Part shown: piece by piece, positions 37,260 through 52,200 of the stretch | Layout of the letters: each line of letters begins with the position of its first letter | Position numbering within the stretch: position 1 is the first letter of the stretch | NCBI GenBank assembly: GCA_964019055.1 | Contig: OZ025213.1 | Location: 1,803,269 to 1,867,268, forward strand | Direction of reading: 5' to 3' | Source of the DNA: Anthopleura xanthogrammica | Taxonomy: Eukaryota > Cnidaria > Anthozoa > Actiniaria > Actiniidae | Length of the DNA: 64,000 bases | Translations under genes and position numbers: made by a program | The notes under the pieces: generated by a model | What the model was told of the DNA's origin: nothing | Databases searched by the model: none | Seen by the model: only the letters and a program-made list of their open reading frames with translations

Positions 37260-40200
37260 TCAACGCCTCTTTTTTCGATTCTTTCTTTCCTTGCTTCTCT
37301 GGCCCTGAGTCTTCTTTTGGTTTCTGACGGGCAGTATTTCCTCTAGATCCTCCTCTTCATCCTCATCAACGTAACCTTCAGCATCATCTTTCTCATCCTT
37401 CTCATCTAATTCAGTCGCAGATGACGCTTGCACTAGTGATTCAGTTTCTTGTACTTTCTCTTCAAGACTTTTTAACAATGGATTTAAAACCCAAGCGTCA
37501 TTCCATTCCCGCCCACTTTCAATCTGCTTCACTTTCTCCCATAACTTCTTTTTGAGCACCTCAAGCTGTTGCATATCCAATCCGATATCACCTACATTTC
37601 GTAAGCTCCTGATTCGTCTGAGTACTTGCTCGACGCTAGATACGTACAGAAATTTGTATTTTTCAAATTGCTGTTGTCTGATATTGTGGTTTGGACTTCC
37701 GACATGGCTTGCATGAGTGTTAGTAGAATCTGCAAATGTAAAACAAACACAATCGTAAAAAATATTGATTCTTTTCAAATCTCATCAATTGCAATAAATA
37801 CAGGTTATCTGAAATACGAATGACACTTAGTGATCTAAAATGGGAAAATGATCTGGGTTGGCTCACTATTAACACAAAATTGACCAATGAATCTATATGA
37901 AAACAAGAAAAAGCGAGTTTGCAATTGGCTTGAGCTAAGTTAGGAAGACATACAACAAGCATAACATCTTCATACCTTCAGAACCTTGAAAATCCACTCC
38001 GCAAATCGTACAGGCTGTAGAATCTACCTTAAACGCTGAGAAATGTTCTTCGGTTAGGTCAAGATAATCTTTTCCCTCTGCTAATTTTTTCTCTTTCAGT
38101 AGTGCCATTTTTCTTCGAATTCGTCTTTGCATCTTTATGACTGCTTGCAAAAGAACCTCTCTATCCTTTCTTTCTTTTTCTATTTCGAGGATCCTTTCTG
38201 AATCTGCTTCTGCGGTGTTCTCTTCCTCTTGTTCCTCCGGTTGTTTCTCCGGGCCAAGACCAGAGACAACTGGACGCAAAGACTCTGCCTTTGCTTTTTC
38301 CTTGATCTCTGATACATTTACATCAAACAGAAAATTGTAGTTCTCTGGGTTTGAAATCCCTTTGTCTAGTCCCAAAGGGGCATAGTTCCATCGCACATCA
38401 AATAATTTCTCACCATTCCGAGCTTTAAGCAGGTTCTTAAGGACCTTGACAGCGTCACTGATGTTGCTCACTTCACTCATCGATTGAAAGGCAGTCTTCA
38501 AGTGCTCAGGCAAAGAGGAATGAGGAATTACAGTAAAGATATAATGTAATATAACCTCCTCGCAGTCTGCATACAATACCTTGCCGCAGTTCACAAGCAT
38601 CGTTAATGACAGAATGAGCGTTCTGTCGGCCACACCGGACGCAATCAGTTTGTCTAAAGACTCAGCGAAGAACGTGTCGTAAAATACGTTAAAATCGAAG
38701 GAAATAATCCCGAACATCAATTCGACGATGTAAGACTGAAGACTTTGAATTGCTCTTAAGCACTTTTGTTCTTCTTGTAATGAAGAGCATGAGCGAGCAT
38801 GCCTTTCAACAGCACTGATAGTTGTGAACAGCCCCTGTCTTGCACAGTTCAGGAAATCTGTAAATTCCAGCCTTTTCAGATAACTTTCTGGGATGCAGCA
38901 ACAGAAATTTCTGATTTGACCCTTTAACCTGGCAAACAATATCAGGGAGACGGTCAACTGATGCTCAAGGATCATTAACGTGTTTGCAATTGAAGGATAA
39001 AATCGGGAACGCGATTTTGCCGTGTAGGTCAGGAAACGCCTCAATGTTTCATGTAGGGACTGCACAACATCGCAGTGCACGTGGAGCATCTTTTTTCCAA
39101 TCTCCCAATGGCGCAAGAAAATCTCAAATGAAACTTGCCCAGCTCTTCCTTTCAAGGTCAGCATTCCACTCTCATGAATTAACTTGTTTGGGTCCTTCTT
39201 GAGCGCCTGAATGAAAGATTGTTCTTTTTCATTGAGGTACACGTTTATTCCTTGGTCTTGTGGTATGTCCAACAGCTGCATCACTTGGGAAACCTGAAGG
39301 AAAACATCAGTTATTTGAACTCCTTTTTCTGTTTCCAAGGACTTCCACTGATCACCGCAAAACTGCATAAGTCGTGGTCTGACTGCGTGGTGTTTTCTAA
39401 TCTTTCTAATCTGTTCAGCTGTGGGGTGTTGCACTTTACATCCTGCTTCTGGGAAGAGAAATTTTGTAAAGAGCTTACAGGACAGGAATCCCTCTTTTTG
39501 TTTAGGAATAACATTCTCCGCTTTAGACAGGATAGGAGAATTTCCCACTATTAGCTGTTTCAGGCGGTTATAAAACTTGACTGTTACACTGTCCAGATAT
39601 ATCCAATTGAATAACACTTCGAATTTCTCGTTGAACGGCATGTCAGCCAGAAGGTAGGATTCATCATTTCCTTTCAATTCGAGCTTGGTCATAAAAAACT
39701 CCTTTGCCTTTTGACTGAGATCGATTACTTTGGCAATAAGGTGATGTGAAATAGCCTGATAAGCATCCTTGACACCCACCTCCACTTGCATATTCTTGCT
39801 TTCATTCAAAAGCTCTCTTGGGGCAATTTGATGAAACCTTTCGCAGGAACTGGTTCGGCAACTTCGTATTCGCGTATCTTCGACTCTCACGAGTCCAAAG
39901 AACTGCTCACATAATGCAATCTGATCTTGCTGATTTGCCTTTAGCATTGTATACGGTTTGTGGAGGGCAATGATTAAGTCTAGGAGTCTTTCGATTGTTC
40001 TCACCGTGATTCTGTAATAGAACTGGGTAAGATTTCCACGTTTAAGCCATTCACCTACAACTTCGGATTCTCCACAAATATTGTGACACTGGTCAAATAA
40101 TTTTCCAGATTCATTGATCAAATCTAGGTCATCTTTTAGGCGTCCTTGAAAAAGAAGCGCTTCAGCTTCACCGGTTTTGTCTTTGCACCGACGGTAGTAC

Positions 40201-43200
40201 TTGATTCCATCTTCCAGTAGCTGTACAACCTCATCACGACGTTCAGGTTTCTGATTCTGGAGCAACACACGTGCCTCGTACAAGCTACAGTCACCAAGAA
40301 ATTTGGAATCAATTGCATACCTTTTTGCGGCTTTAAATTTTCCATGCAGCTGCAGAAACTGGGCGGCCTCTTCTCGTCTGTTATTATCAACAAGTGCTCG
40401 AGCCGCTTCTTCGATGCATTCGTGTTTCATGAGAAAAGAAATGCGATCGTCCGCCGAGGGAAGGCGTTGCAGAACACGTTCCATGTCTTCTGTTTTGCCG
40501 TCCTTCAAATGCGTTTCCGCCAATTTGTAGCAAAGCCGTTCAATGGTTCTGTTCGGTTTAGGTCGCACGAAACCTTCCATCTCGTCAATCTTCAATGAGT
40601 TGTATCGTTCCAGCACTTCGATTGCTTTTTCATAGAGTTTAGCCTCGCAAACGATTTCGATGGCCTGGCTGTAGTTGTTCATGATTTCCATGCATTCACT
40701 GGCTTCCTCATAGTGCGCTACCAAACGGAAAAACTTGGAAGCTTCTGCAAACTGAAAAAAGAAATGTTCAAATCAACTTTACATACATGTCATTTACAGT
40801 TGCTCATCATCATCAAGGTCTTCAACATTTTTTGTAAAAATGTCTAGGGTTTTATAATTGTAAGTATTGTAGTTTAAAAAAGTCATCTTACCCTTTCCAT
40901 TTTCTTGTACAGCTTCGCTAGAAGCAACCTTTCACGAGCGTTGTACAAACAGACTGCAGCTTCTTTCGCCATATCGCATTCCAGGAACTGCGTAGCAGCA
41001 AGGATGAACTTGTCCTTCATCAGACGAGGATTGCTTCGTCGATGCTTCAAGGCCTCCTGTGCTTGCTGTTGGGCCTCACATTTGCGAACCATAATTTCAT
41101 CCTCGCCGAACTTGAAGCACTTCTCAGCAACCGCCCAAAGATCTTTGTCGTAGAAAAACCTTCCTTGTTCTCGCCATTCTTCTTTGGTAGAGCTCTCAGC
41201 AAACATCGACGACAGACTTGTTGCCGTTCCTTCTCCTTCATCCTCGAGTGTTATGGCACGTACGAGGTTCAATCGTCTGAAATATTCAAACATCGGGGAG
41301 CGAGATTCTTCATCTTGGTCAAAGAACCAGACATTCACTCTAGCCCTTGTGATTGCCGTGTAAAGATACTTGAATTCAGAGATAAGGACTTTGTGCTTCT
41401 CAGGTTGAAATTCAAGAGGCCTCGTCTTTAAAGTGAGGTCTTTCTCATGGAGTTCAACAAGACCTGAAGTTCCACACTGCGCTTCTTTCTGCTTTTCCTC
41501 AATATAGCTGGTTACGACTCTCCATTCCTTTTTTGCCTAAAAACAAAAAGTGAAGCATAGATTAGAATAATTTTGAGGCATTTTTTACATTTAACTACAG
41601 CATAAATTGTTGATTTTCTTTAATCTAACACTTACTTGCGAATCTTTGAAGAAATTGTAGATGAGGACGTCATCAAACTCCAGACCTTTTGCTTCGTATA
41701 TAGTGAGTACCAAGCCATGTTTCAATTCCTCTGGCATGTTATCACGAGCCTCTTCAGAAACCACAAGAACAGCTTGATGGGCACCAAATTCAATTCTTGA
41801 AGTTTGCCGTTTGTTTCCTCGAAGGATCATAGCCAAGTCTGACAAACTACAAGACTCAAGGAGGACTGGCTTGGGACCATCAAATAGGCCACGGTCTTCT
41901 TCGAGCTTGTCAAAAGATTCAGGAAAGTAGTGTGATAATAGATTTACGACACTGGATGCTAACCTCAGAATGCCTGCATGGGAACGATAGTTGTGGGTAA
42001 GCTGGTAGAGGCGGTCAGGAATTCTGACAGGCTCGTCGGGTGTCGTCACGTTGAATGTGTTGATGCCATGGAACAGGGTCCTAAGATCTTCAAAACGGAA
42101 AGCAATTCCTCTCATGATGCTCTGAGCCGTATCCCCAGTGAAGAACATTCGATTTTGAAAGCGACAGCACCGGATGAGAAGAGATAACTCAGCTTGAGTG
42201 AAGTCTTGTGTTTCGTCTACATAGACACTGTGGATGGACCATGGCAGTTCTGGATTCTCAGAAAGACGTTTGTGAAGATGGTAGACCAGGTCTGCTTCAT
42301 CGAACAATCCTTGACGATTGCAGATGCGTCGGTAATTTTGAAATAATTTGTAGACTGTGCTTCTGTCTCCCCTGAAGTTCGGTGCTCTTTTTCGGCCAAG
42401 TTCCTGATACTGCTGTAGCGATAGAAATCCGTGTTCTGTTTCTAAAGCTTCCACAGATCCCTTAATGAATGATCTGATTTCGGTCCAAACAAGGGTTGGA
42501 TGGTAGGCTGATTTGATCGACTTGTTCATCTTGAGCCACAGCTCGTCTCTAAACACCTGGTAAGTAGTTTCTCTCTTGATGTCCTTCGCTTGAGGTTTTG
42601 ATCGTTTGGTGTTGTCTTCTTCATCAACACGCTCAGCTTCTTCATCATCATCGTCATCATCAGCATCATCTCCTTCCTCTTCTTCCGGTATAAAGTGTAA
42701 GTGAGTATCCTCTTCGCCCCATCCTTCAATTTTTTTCAATAAACTGCCATCTTTTGCCCTTTTGAAGAAGGTTCTTCCTGGCAATGAAGCATCCAGCAGG
42801 AGCAGCCAATCACGAGCACCGATGAACAAAGGCCACGAAGTTTCTCCGATATCCTCTATACGAATAGGAAGAGAATCATCAGGTGCGTTCGTCATGGCTT
42901 TTGTAACTGGGCAAGCATTTCTTAGCTCTTTGAAATTCTTTTGCACTTCACTGCACAGTACAGTGTTTTTTGTAATGAACAAGGTATGAAAGTGTTCACA
43001 ACGTTCTGGTGCATTCGCGGCCCTATTCTCTTCTTCGTCAGGAATATTGGGTTCGTTCGTTGAGTCATCATCACAGACATCAACATCGTCATGTTCAGCT
43101 ACCGGAGTTTGCAAATTTTCCCCAGAACTCGACGCAGCAACCTGTCCTGGGGCTTCCTCTTCTTCGAGGTTTGCGTCTGCTGCAATGTACTTTGGAATAT

Positions 43201-46200
43201 AAGGTCCAGCCGTAGAAGCATTTTCCCAGTAGTTCTGGAACTCTGTCCAAAGACGATACAGACAACAGGTTGTTTTCCCCGTGCCACTTCGACCAAGCAG
43301 AATAATGGGACATGGTGGCTTTGGCTGTAGGTTGATAATGGCATGCTCAAGCTCAGTGACTTTGAATGGAAAGTCAATCTTAGTTTTTCCATCACCATCT
43401 AACAGTGTGTTGATGACAGCTGAGGTAACGGAGTAAAACTTCAGGATATGGAATTCATTTTCTTTAGAACTTGCAGGTGGGAAGAATGTTTCTTCGTTCT
43501 CAGCAGAAGAATCCTTTTTGCTGCGTTCCATGTAATAAACTGGATTATTACTGGAGTCTGATTTACTGTTTCCGAAGCCTTTTAGATCTGCTTTAACGAT
43601 GCAATGAGAACCACGCTCGTGTGATTTAACAACATTTTCTATTTGGTGTTGCAAGTCTCCATGGTCTAGTACAATGCTCCAAACCCTGATAATATCAGAG
43701 TATATTTTTCCAGTACCACCACCACTATTAGCTTTACTTTTACCACCGTTGTTCGCCCCATGTTCACTGACAGATGCCTGTAGTCTCAATGCTGGGTCAT
43801 TGCTACATCTTGGAGAAAATGCAATCGTTTTCTCCCACAATATTCTTGCCCCCTTTGTTAGTTTGGACTCGTACAAAAGAATCCTATTTCTTTCTGGTTC
43901 ACCTTTAATCCTCTTGCACGTCGTCTTACTCCATCGACCTTCTGCTAGCATGCGTATCTTCCCCACAATTCTCCTCTTCATATTTTCCGAAACCTTTCTG
44001 CTTTGTAGTGTTTTCCACACGTTTTCGGTGCAATCCACTTCCCATGTCAGGTTTTCAAATGGGGATTCTGAATCCAAAGCATAAATCTCTTCCTCGTCAT
44101 TCTTAGCGGTTTCTGGGCCGCCCTCTTCTGCTTCGTCATCTTCGCCTACTATCTTGATGCTTTCTTCATTTTCAGGAATTTCCGTAGTTCCTTGTATGAT
44201 ATCATCGGTGACTTCCATTGTTTCATCGTCTATGGCTTCTTGATGGTTCATGATCAAACGGTCGGATTTTGCAATCTTTAGACGTTCTATTAAATATTCT
44301 ATATACTTCCACGACACTTCCTTCTTCTCTTCGGCATACTGAGCTTTGGACTTTAAAGGCTGTCTTTCAAAAGTTAGATTTTCCATAGAGGCATTGTCCA
44401 AAGAGGCTATCTGAGGTTGCGGTTCTGCAGCAATTGGCACTTTCTCTTGATCTTCGTCCATCTTCTGATTTACTACCTTCGCCTGTTGGCTGCTGCTGTG
44501 ATTGTTTGCCGCATCAGTTAGCTGCTCTTTCGCTTTTTCTGTTACAGTCGGAACATAACGCTTTATAAACTTACTCAGCATCTTATTTCGATGGTCTCTG
44601 CTCGCACAACAATCTACTGGCCTTTTACCTGTCTTGTTTTTGAGCGTTGGGTTGATATTTGCATCCATCAAAAGCCTTATGACTTTTTTCTTGTTGTCGT
44701 TTACTTTTCCACTCATTGCAAGGTGGTATAGAGTGCATCCTCTTCGATCTTGGAGGTTCTCCATATCAGCATGGCGGGTTGAAAGAAAGCACTGCAGCAT
44801 TTCCAACCTCCCTGGAAAATAATTATAACATATATTTAATATCTAATACAACAACAAATAATGAATACCTTCAACAAAAAATGACAAAGTTACCTGTATC
44901 GATGGCTTTCTGGACAACGTTATGCAGTAAAGGCTGGTTATCAACTGTTTTCACACAGCATGGATTCGCCTGATGTTCCAAAAGAACTTTGGCAACCTCT
45001 ACTTGTTCTTTCGAAACTGCACACTCTAGGGGATTTGAATTGCCTCTCAGTCCATTCACGTTTGCACCATGATCTAAGAATGCCGCCAATGTCTCAGGCT
45101 TGCTTGTGAAACTTGCTGATACAGCATCTTCAATAGGAACTCGTTCAGCGCGAACACGCTTCGTGGCTAACCCTCCTTTTCCCACTTGAAGTTGGTCTGG
45201 TCCACCGCCACCGAGATAGAGAACACGTAACAGTTCCCAATTGTGTGACTCAATTGCTTTGTCTTGAACTTGCTCAATGAAGGAAGTTGGTACTTCACTC
45301 GTTAGGGGTGTTGTTCCCTCTGAAATTAGACAAATCGATTGGATGCGATAACTCTTCTTCCAGCATACCTGGTATCAGGCGCAAGCTTGTTTTACAGGAA
45401 GCAGGTAGTGAGTGTGTTTTAGCATATATGGTGTCTTATAAACCCTTCTCCAAAAATATGAAACCTCAGTGATAACTTTGTGTGAAAAAGGCATGCAGGT
45501 GCGTACCATTGTGTTTTATTAACTTACTGAGGACATTCCAAATGCGACCGTTGGTACCGCCACTTATTTCATATCGTTTTTTATAATGCAATTATAAAGT
45601 ATACCCCAATCGAAAATGAGAAAATTTCTAGATCTTTACTAAGTCTTGCGTTATTTCGGTGTCTGTAGCATGAAGCGAAGAGTATCACGTCTCTTGCCCC
45701 TAGCGGGTGCTCATCTATCGAGGTCACCGACTAATACATCTGATGGGAAAAATGTACCGATAGATTTAAGGGTGTTTTTTTTTTGCTTAAGGACACAATA
45801 TAAGCCCACCGGCCAAGGTACAAATGGCCTTTTGCCATTCAAATCCTAAGCGCTGCCCCAAGGTTGGGCACAAATTACCTGGTAATTTAACTGCAACGTC
45901 CATGGCTTCTTCAAAATACTGCCATTTTTTATTGGAATTTGCTTCTGTCCTCAGACACTGGCTCAAAGCATATAACGTCCTGTTATCGCGGCCAAGGCTC
46001 TTGTAACAAGAAGCAAGACATTTGTACCCCTGGAATGAAATCAATACAATTAATCAAACTTCGCCTAAGGTTTAATGCACTGGTTTGTACCACAACAATC
46101 TCTTCAGTTTAGGTTCCATAAGAATGAAGAACTCTTGGCATGTAATTATTGTGGCAGCAATTAGCAAGTGCAATATCTTGAACTAGTATGTTGCGTACCT

Positions 46201-49200
46201 CTACATCATCAGGTTGAATCTTTGTTGCATTAACGCCATCCTCAACAGCTTGTTGGAAATCGTCTATCTCGTGATACGCAAAAGATCGTCGGCAGAGCAG
46301 CTTGTATCGGAGTTGCTTGCTGCTTGGAGGAGCGTAGTTTAGAGCCAATGTAAGGTAGTTAGGCACCTCAGAATAGATGCCTCTCCTTAAAAGGGTCTCC
46401 CCAAGCTCTTGCCATTTTTTCGCCTCTACCTGAAAGTCAAACTCATTATTTAGAGAAGTTTATTGATAAAATAAAGGGATGGAGGTATTGTAGTTGGAGG
46501 GAAGCAAGCAAGAAACCAAACAAGGGAGGAAGCAAGCAAGCAAGGGAGGGAAGGAGGGAGGAAGGAAAGAAGAAAGTAAGGAAGGAAGAAAGGAAGGAAG
46601 GAAGGCTGTAAGGAAGTTAGGAAGGAAGGAAGGGAGCAGTCAATCAAGGAAGCAAGAAAGGAAGCAAGCAAGGAAGCAAACAAGCAAGGAAGCAAGCAAA
46701 CGAGCAAGCAAGCAAGTAAGCAAGCAAGGGAGGGAGGAAAGAAGAAAGGAAGGAAGGAGGTTAAAGAAGTAAGCAAGCAATCAATCAATGAAGCAAGCAA
46801 GGTAGGTAGGAACTTCAAATTTATCGATAGGAAGCAAGGAAGGAAGCAAGCGATGAAGGAGGGAAGAAAGAGAGCAATCAATCAATGAAGCAATTGCAAG
46901 CAAAGAAGCAAAGAATGTAGGAACTTCAAATTTATCGATAGGAAGCAAGGAGGGAAGCAAGCAAGCAATTCAAGCAAGCAAGGAAGAGAGAAACTTACCT
47001 CGGATTTGGTCGGTACTAGTCTTAGGCATTCATAGCCATAACTAAGGCATTCGTGATATTTTTCTGATTCGAAGCACATTTCAGACAAACATTTAAAAGC
47101 TTCAAGCTGCACATGTGGATCGTTTGCTACTTCTTGGTATTCAAGTGCAATACTGTAAAACACTTCAGCTCTCTTGGAGTTAGCATGCTTGGCCTTACGA
47201 GCCAATCGCAACCACTGGAGACCTTGAGAGCCCTATACGACAAAAAGGTGTGTTAGAAAGTAAAATCTTGACGAAATAGGAAAAAGATGAGAGTCCTTCC
47301 CCTTATTATCGTATTCAGTGCTAAAAGAAGAAAAAAATGAGTTTACTGGAAAATAGTGCTATTACATTTACATGCTCATAGGTTTCTGGCTATCTTTTCC
47401 AGTGACTTGCCGAACAAATTTCCACATGACTTACGTTTGGTTGTCGCATTGGCAACATTGTCACATTCAACGCACTCACTCCTTTGAATAACTAATGGCT
47501 TACCTCGGTTCGATCAAACATTTCGTTTGGTACAAGTATCTTCGAAGGATCAGCACCATACTGAAGAAGACGCGCTGCCATCTTGTAATCTTGCTTGTCC
47601 ACAGACACTTGTAGTGGGGTTCTTGTACAGTTAGGACCACCATTGGGGGATGCTCCGTGAACTAATAGCTCTATCACAAGCATTTGTTTGTCTCTCACAT
47701 CCGATTTAAGTATCATCTCCAGTGGTACGGATACCTTTGTGGCATCGTGTGCCAAAGTGCGCATGTGCGTCGTCGAACCTATTTCAATATTAAAGCCATT
47801 CATACACAACTCCTTTTAAAGAGTGTACGTTGTTGCTGCTAACAAGAATATACAAAACAATCCACTCTCTTGGCAGGGGAATGAGAAGTGTTTCTCTCTC
47901 CCTATCTCTCTCCCTCTCCCCCTCTCTCTCTCTCCCTCTCCTGTTACTTCACACTTGCATATAAATTTACTGATGATATCCCACGCAGATGAAAGGTCAA
48001 CAACAAGGTCAGTTTCCTTGGTTCCACCCCGAAAAGGATACCAAAATAACAATAATAAATAAAATCAAAAAGAATCATTACTCATATTTACAAATTTACA
48101 ATATTTGTAGCGAATAATCCTGCCAAATTTACCTGTTCGGTGCTGACAAGTCTTCTCGAGAAACAGGTAACGCAAGGTTTCATAATCTTCTTTTCCAACG
48201 GCTTCTTTGATTAGTTTATTGGCGATGTTAATAGGAATTGGCTGCGGTATCTTGATATCAGTACCTGTGATCAAAACGATGATGATGATCCATATATACC
48301 GATAATGCATGATGATGATGATACATGATGATAGTGGTGATGCATGATGATGATGATACATGATGATAATGGTGATACATGATGATAATGGTAATGCATG
48401 ATGATGATGATGCATGATGATGATACATGATGGTGATGATGGAGATGATGATACATGACGATAATGGTGATACATGATGATGATTATGATACATGATGAT
48501 AATGGTTATGCATGATGATGATAATACAAGAAGATAATGATGATGATGATGATTGACAAGGAATGACTCAAGTGCTATGGGCAAGTTTTCCCCCTCAATC
48601 GATAGGTACCAAAACCAAAGATATATGACTCCTCATTCTTTTGGGGTGGTTGCTGGAGTGCCACTCTACAATTACGTAAACAGCCCCCTTACACGATGAA
48701 TATGCTCTCATAAACAGGAATTTTAGATTACCTTGCTTTTTAGCCGTAGATACTACGTCGTTGGCAAGGTCGATTTTTTCTTTGTCCGTTTGAACAGCGG
48801 ACAAGCCTTTGCAGTACTGGTTTACAGCTTCTTGGTGGTTTTTTTCTGCAGCAAAGCAGGACGCCAGGCGACTGTAGCCCTGAAATACACATTTAATATT
48901 TAAGAGTGGATGTCAGGAAAAACCGAACAAAATCGAAATTTCGTGGCAACGGTCAAATTTTAGATTTCGCTCATATTTACATGTTTGGTAGAGCTATAGG
49001 TCCTATGTATCGTGGTGTAATTTGTTTGTTTAAATTCTTTATATTTTTCGAGAAAATCGGAAAAAACGATTTTTCACTTCAACGCCCCTATTTTGGCGGT
49101 AAAATATTGCCTAATTTTCAAGGCTTCGCGGTGGTTTGCAACACAAAATAAAACCGTGAAACTCTGTATATTCTTCAAATATTACCTAAAGTATCTTCCA

Positions 49201-52200
49201 GCCAAGTTTGAAGGTTTTTAACGGAATTTATTCAATAAAATAAAATATTTCGTCTGACCTCCTCAATGGCCTTATGAAAAGTATTGTAACTTCAAAAAAT
49301 CATTTCACCCAAAACTACGCAAAAAAAAGCAACAAAATTCTGGATTTTAGAAGATGAAATGCTGTTCTTGATGCTGGTATAGAAATGTTTTTGGGTATTT
49401 TTGTTTAAACGGAATACGAGCGACTTGAATTTGAAGATTTTTTACCAAATTTGCATAGTCGGCAAAATCAAAAGAATTTGGTTTTATGAATAATTTTGCT
49501 TTCTTTCCTTAACATTTATAGTAAACTGTCAAACGAACTTGGGAAGTAAAGTTGAATAGTTTTATTGGCTTAAGAAAATAATATAACCTTTAGATGTCTT
49601 ACAATTTTCAAGTTGTTTTTCTTTGCGAATCAAGCCGGCAATGCTAGTAGTTGCGTTATGATGCGTTTAGCGACTTTGTTTACATCATTAAATCCTGTTT
49701 ACCGTATTTATACTAGAGACAAATTGATCATCCATGAGGAATTGTGTTTCATTTTTTGGCAGATAATTCCTGTTTTGAGGCAGGAAATCAGTCAGAGCAA
49801 TAACGGTCTATTACTATTGAGAAAAGTAATACCTCGAACACAAACCCTTTTCTCTTGGAACTTGTTTCCAGCCAATATACTATATACGAGCGTTTTACTT
49901 TATCTCCAGCTTCTCTTACTCGAATAACACAGGCCCGTACCCAGGCTTTTTTTGCGGTAAGGGTCAAGACGGACCACAGTGTATGCAATATTTGACTTGG
50001 CGTAACCAAAATGTGGACCAAAATGTGGACCTTTGGGTCTTGTGGGGGGGGGGGGGGGGGGGTGCGGACGCACCCCGTGCACCCCCTAGGTACAGACTTC
50101 GAGTTAGCGCTATAATTACTAATTTGTTTTTTATTAGAACTATCATGTATCATCTTTTTGTCGTTTCCTTTTCTCTTGTTTTATGCGCTTGTCAATTTTC
50201 CTCCCAAACGGAAGTACGCGCAGAAGAGATTTTGCGTTTCAAGTGAAAATTGAGAAACAAAATCACCTTTATAAACGGGCCAAGCATTTGGCGCAAAGTA
50301 AGGCATGAAAAAACATAATCAGGGGCGGATCCAGAATTTTTAACAGGGGGGTGACTGTTACAGGGTACCTCATGCCAATACGTTGCTTTGTTTACATTAG
50401 AAAGAAAACGTTGGACTTATTAGAAAACTTACACAAATATAGTTATCAATAACGTCAACAGTCAACTGTAAGAATACAGTATGAATGGTTGAGATACTGT
50501 AATGGCTAAAACAACCAACGGCGATGGAGATGCATTCGGTCAACAAAACCGCCATTTTTTCTGCCAAGTATTGTATTTTTATATTGTCCGCTTACGTTTG
50601 GACAAATATATTTGTGTACTTTTTTGTAACAATTCAACGGTTCTTGTGAATGTAAACAAAGCAATGCATTATGGTCGACCAGGATTCTTTATATCTCACT
50701 TATGGAACAACTGCACCTATCCACCACTTCTTTAATAAGTTCTAGATATGGCTTCTTGCGTCTGACTGTGATGTGAGACACGTCTAGTTCCAAGGCGGCG
50801 CACACCTCTTTGAGCATATTAATTGAAAGTTCAGCAAGCTTGGAATTTGTAGACAATTCACAGATATTGAAAGATCCATATACGATGGGATGCTGGAGAC
50901 CTATTGCACTGACTACTTTATCGGTTAACTCCTGGATATCTTGCTCATCTGTGTCTTCTAATTCATTTTCATCTTCTTCATGATCTTCTTCAGTGTTGTC
51001 TTCATTGTGAGCTATTTCATCAGAGCAGAGAACTTTCTTTTTAGCTTGTCGTGAAAAGAAACCTGAGATCTGCTGAGGCGTGAGAAAAAGATCTTTATGA
51101 AACATTCGACTACCGTCGGGGTTTTTTGCCTTCCGCATTGCTTTGGAGACTTCTGCTGGATTCGCCTTATGACCTGTAACTTGTCCATTCATGAACACAT
51201 CAATCAGGTATTTCCTCTGTGTTACAGTGAACCGCTTTTTCTTAGCCGCAGTCTTCAAAGCCCAACCCATCGAAAGCACAGACCCGGCAGAACTGTTTGC
51301 AGATTCATGCGTCAAATCTTGATCTACAGCTGTAACATTGCTTGTCCCTTCGTCGAGCTTTGCTGCGTAGAGCGCCATAGACTTGTCATATAGAGTCATG
51401 TTCTCAAGGGAATACTTGTGGCGTTGACATTCCAGATGTTTTTCGAATGAGGAGTATCGCTGAAATGATTTTATGCAGCCCTCCTCTGGGCAAAAGAACA
51501 ACTTTTCATTGCCATTATTTCTGTCAGTATCACAGTTATCGTGTTCAATGTCCTGATCTTCATCTTCACTTGATTCGGCTTCAGTTTCTTGGTTTAACCC
51601 TTCCGAAGACCTTTTTCTTGGTTTTACAGACAGACACAAAAGAAATTTCTGGGTTTTCATTTTGTTTTTTGTCCAGGTGGGGTAAGGTGGTGGGCAGACT
51701 AAGGTCACTCCAGCTCATGACTTTTCCTTCGCCAATTTTAAAAGCTTTCCATGCGGTTATCCCTTCCTCGCTATAATCAATGTTGTTAATGAAGCTAACA
51801 CCATCTAGTTTACAAGGCGATACGTCATCAGTTACCAGTGGGGAACATACAGCTACGCGTACACCTGGAATACCACCTGATGACTCCATAGCGCATTTCA
51901 TTTGATCTGGAGTTTCTACATCATGGCCAGAGTGCAAATACCTTTTCATGTGATTCTTTATCGTCGCAGCCTTCCTGTCGCAAGACCCTTTCCCGCCTTG
52001 AGGGTCGGAGAAATCGAGACGGGCAAGCTTTACTCCATGCCCCGTAGCAATTTGATGTATAGCCAGCATAGCTAAGGCAGAGTGGTAGCAGCCTGCATTG
52101 TCTTGCTTCATGTAAACGGATGCGAGTTCGGGTAAAGCTGTCTTGAGCTGTTTTAGCACGTCATCAAAAATAGCAACAACTGCTGGACCATCTTGAGTGC

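Noticed and set aside
46450..46881. Open frames in the GAAG/CAAG repeat on both strands
   Set aside because: Composition is entirely that of the simple repeat (runs of FLPSF, LLAC or KEGRK types); no domain.
48065..48584. His-rich open frames near the ATG repeat
   Set aside because: They are translations of the ATGATG minisatellite; only the 48133-48264 part is a real exon of gene B.
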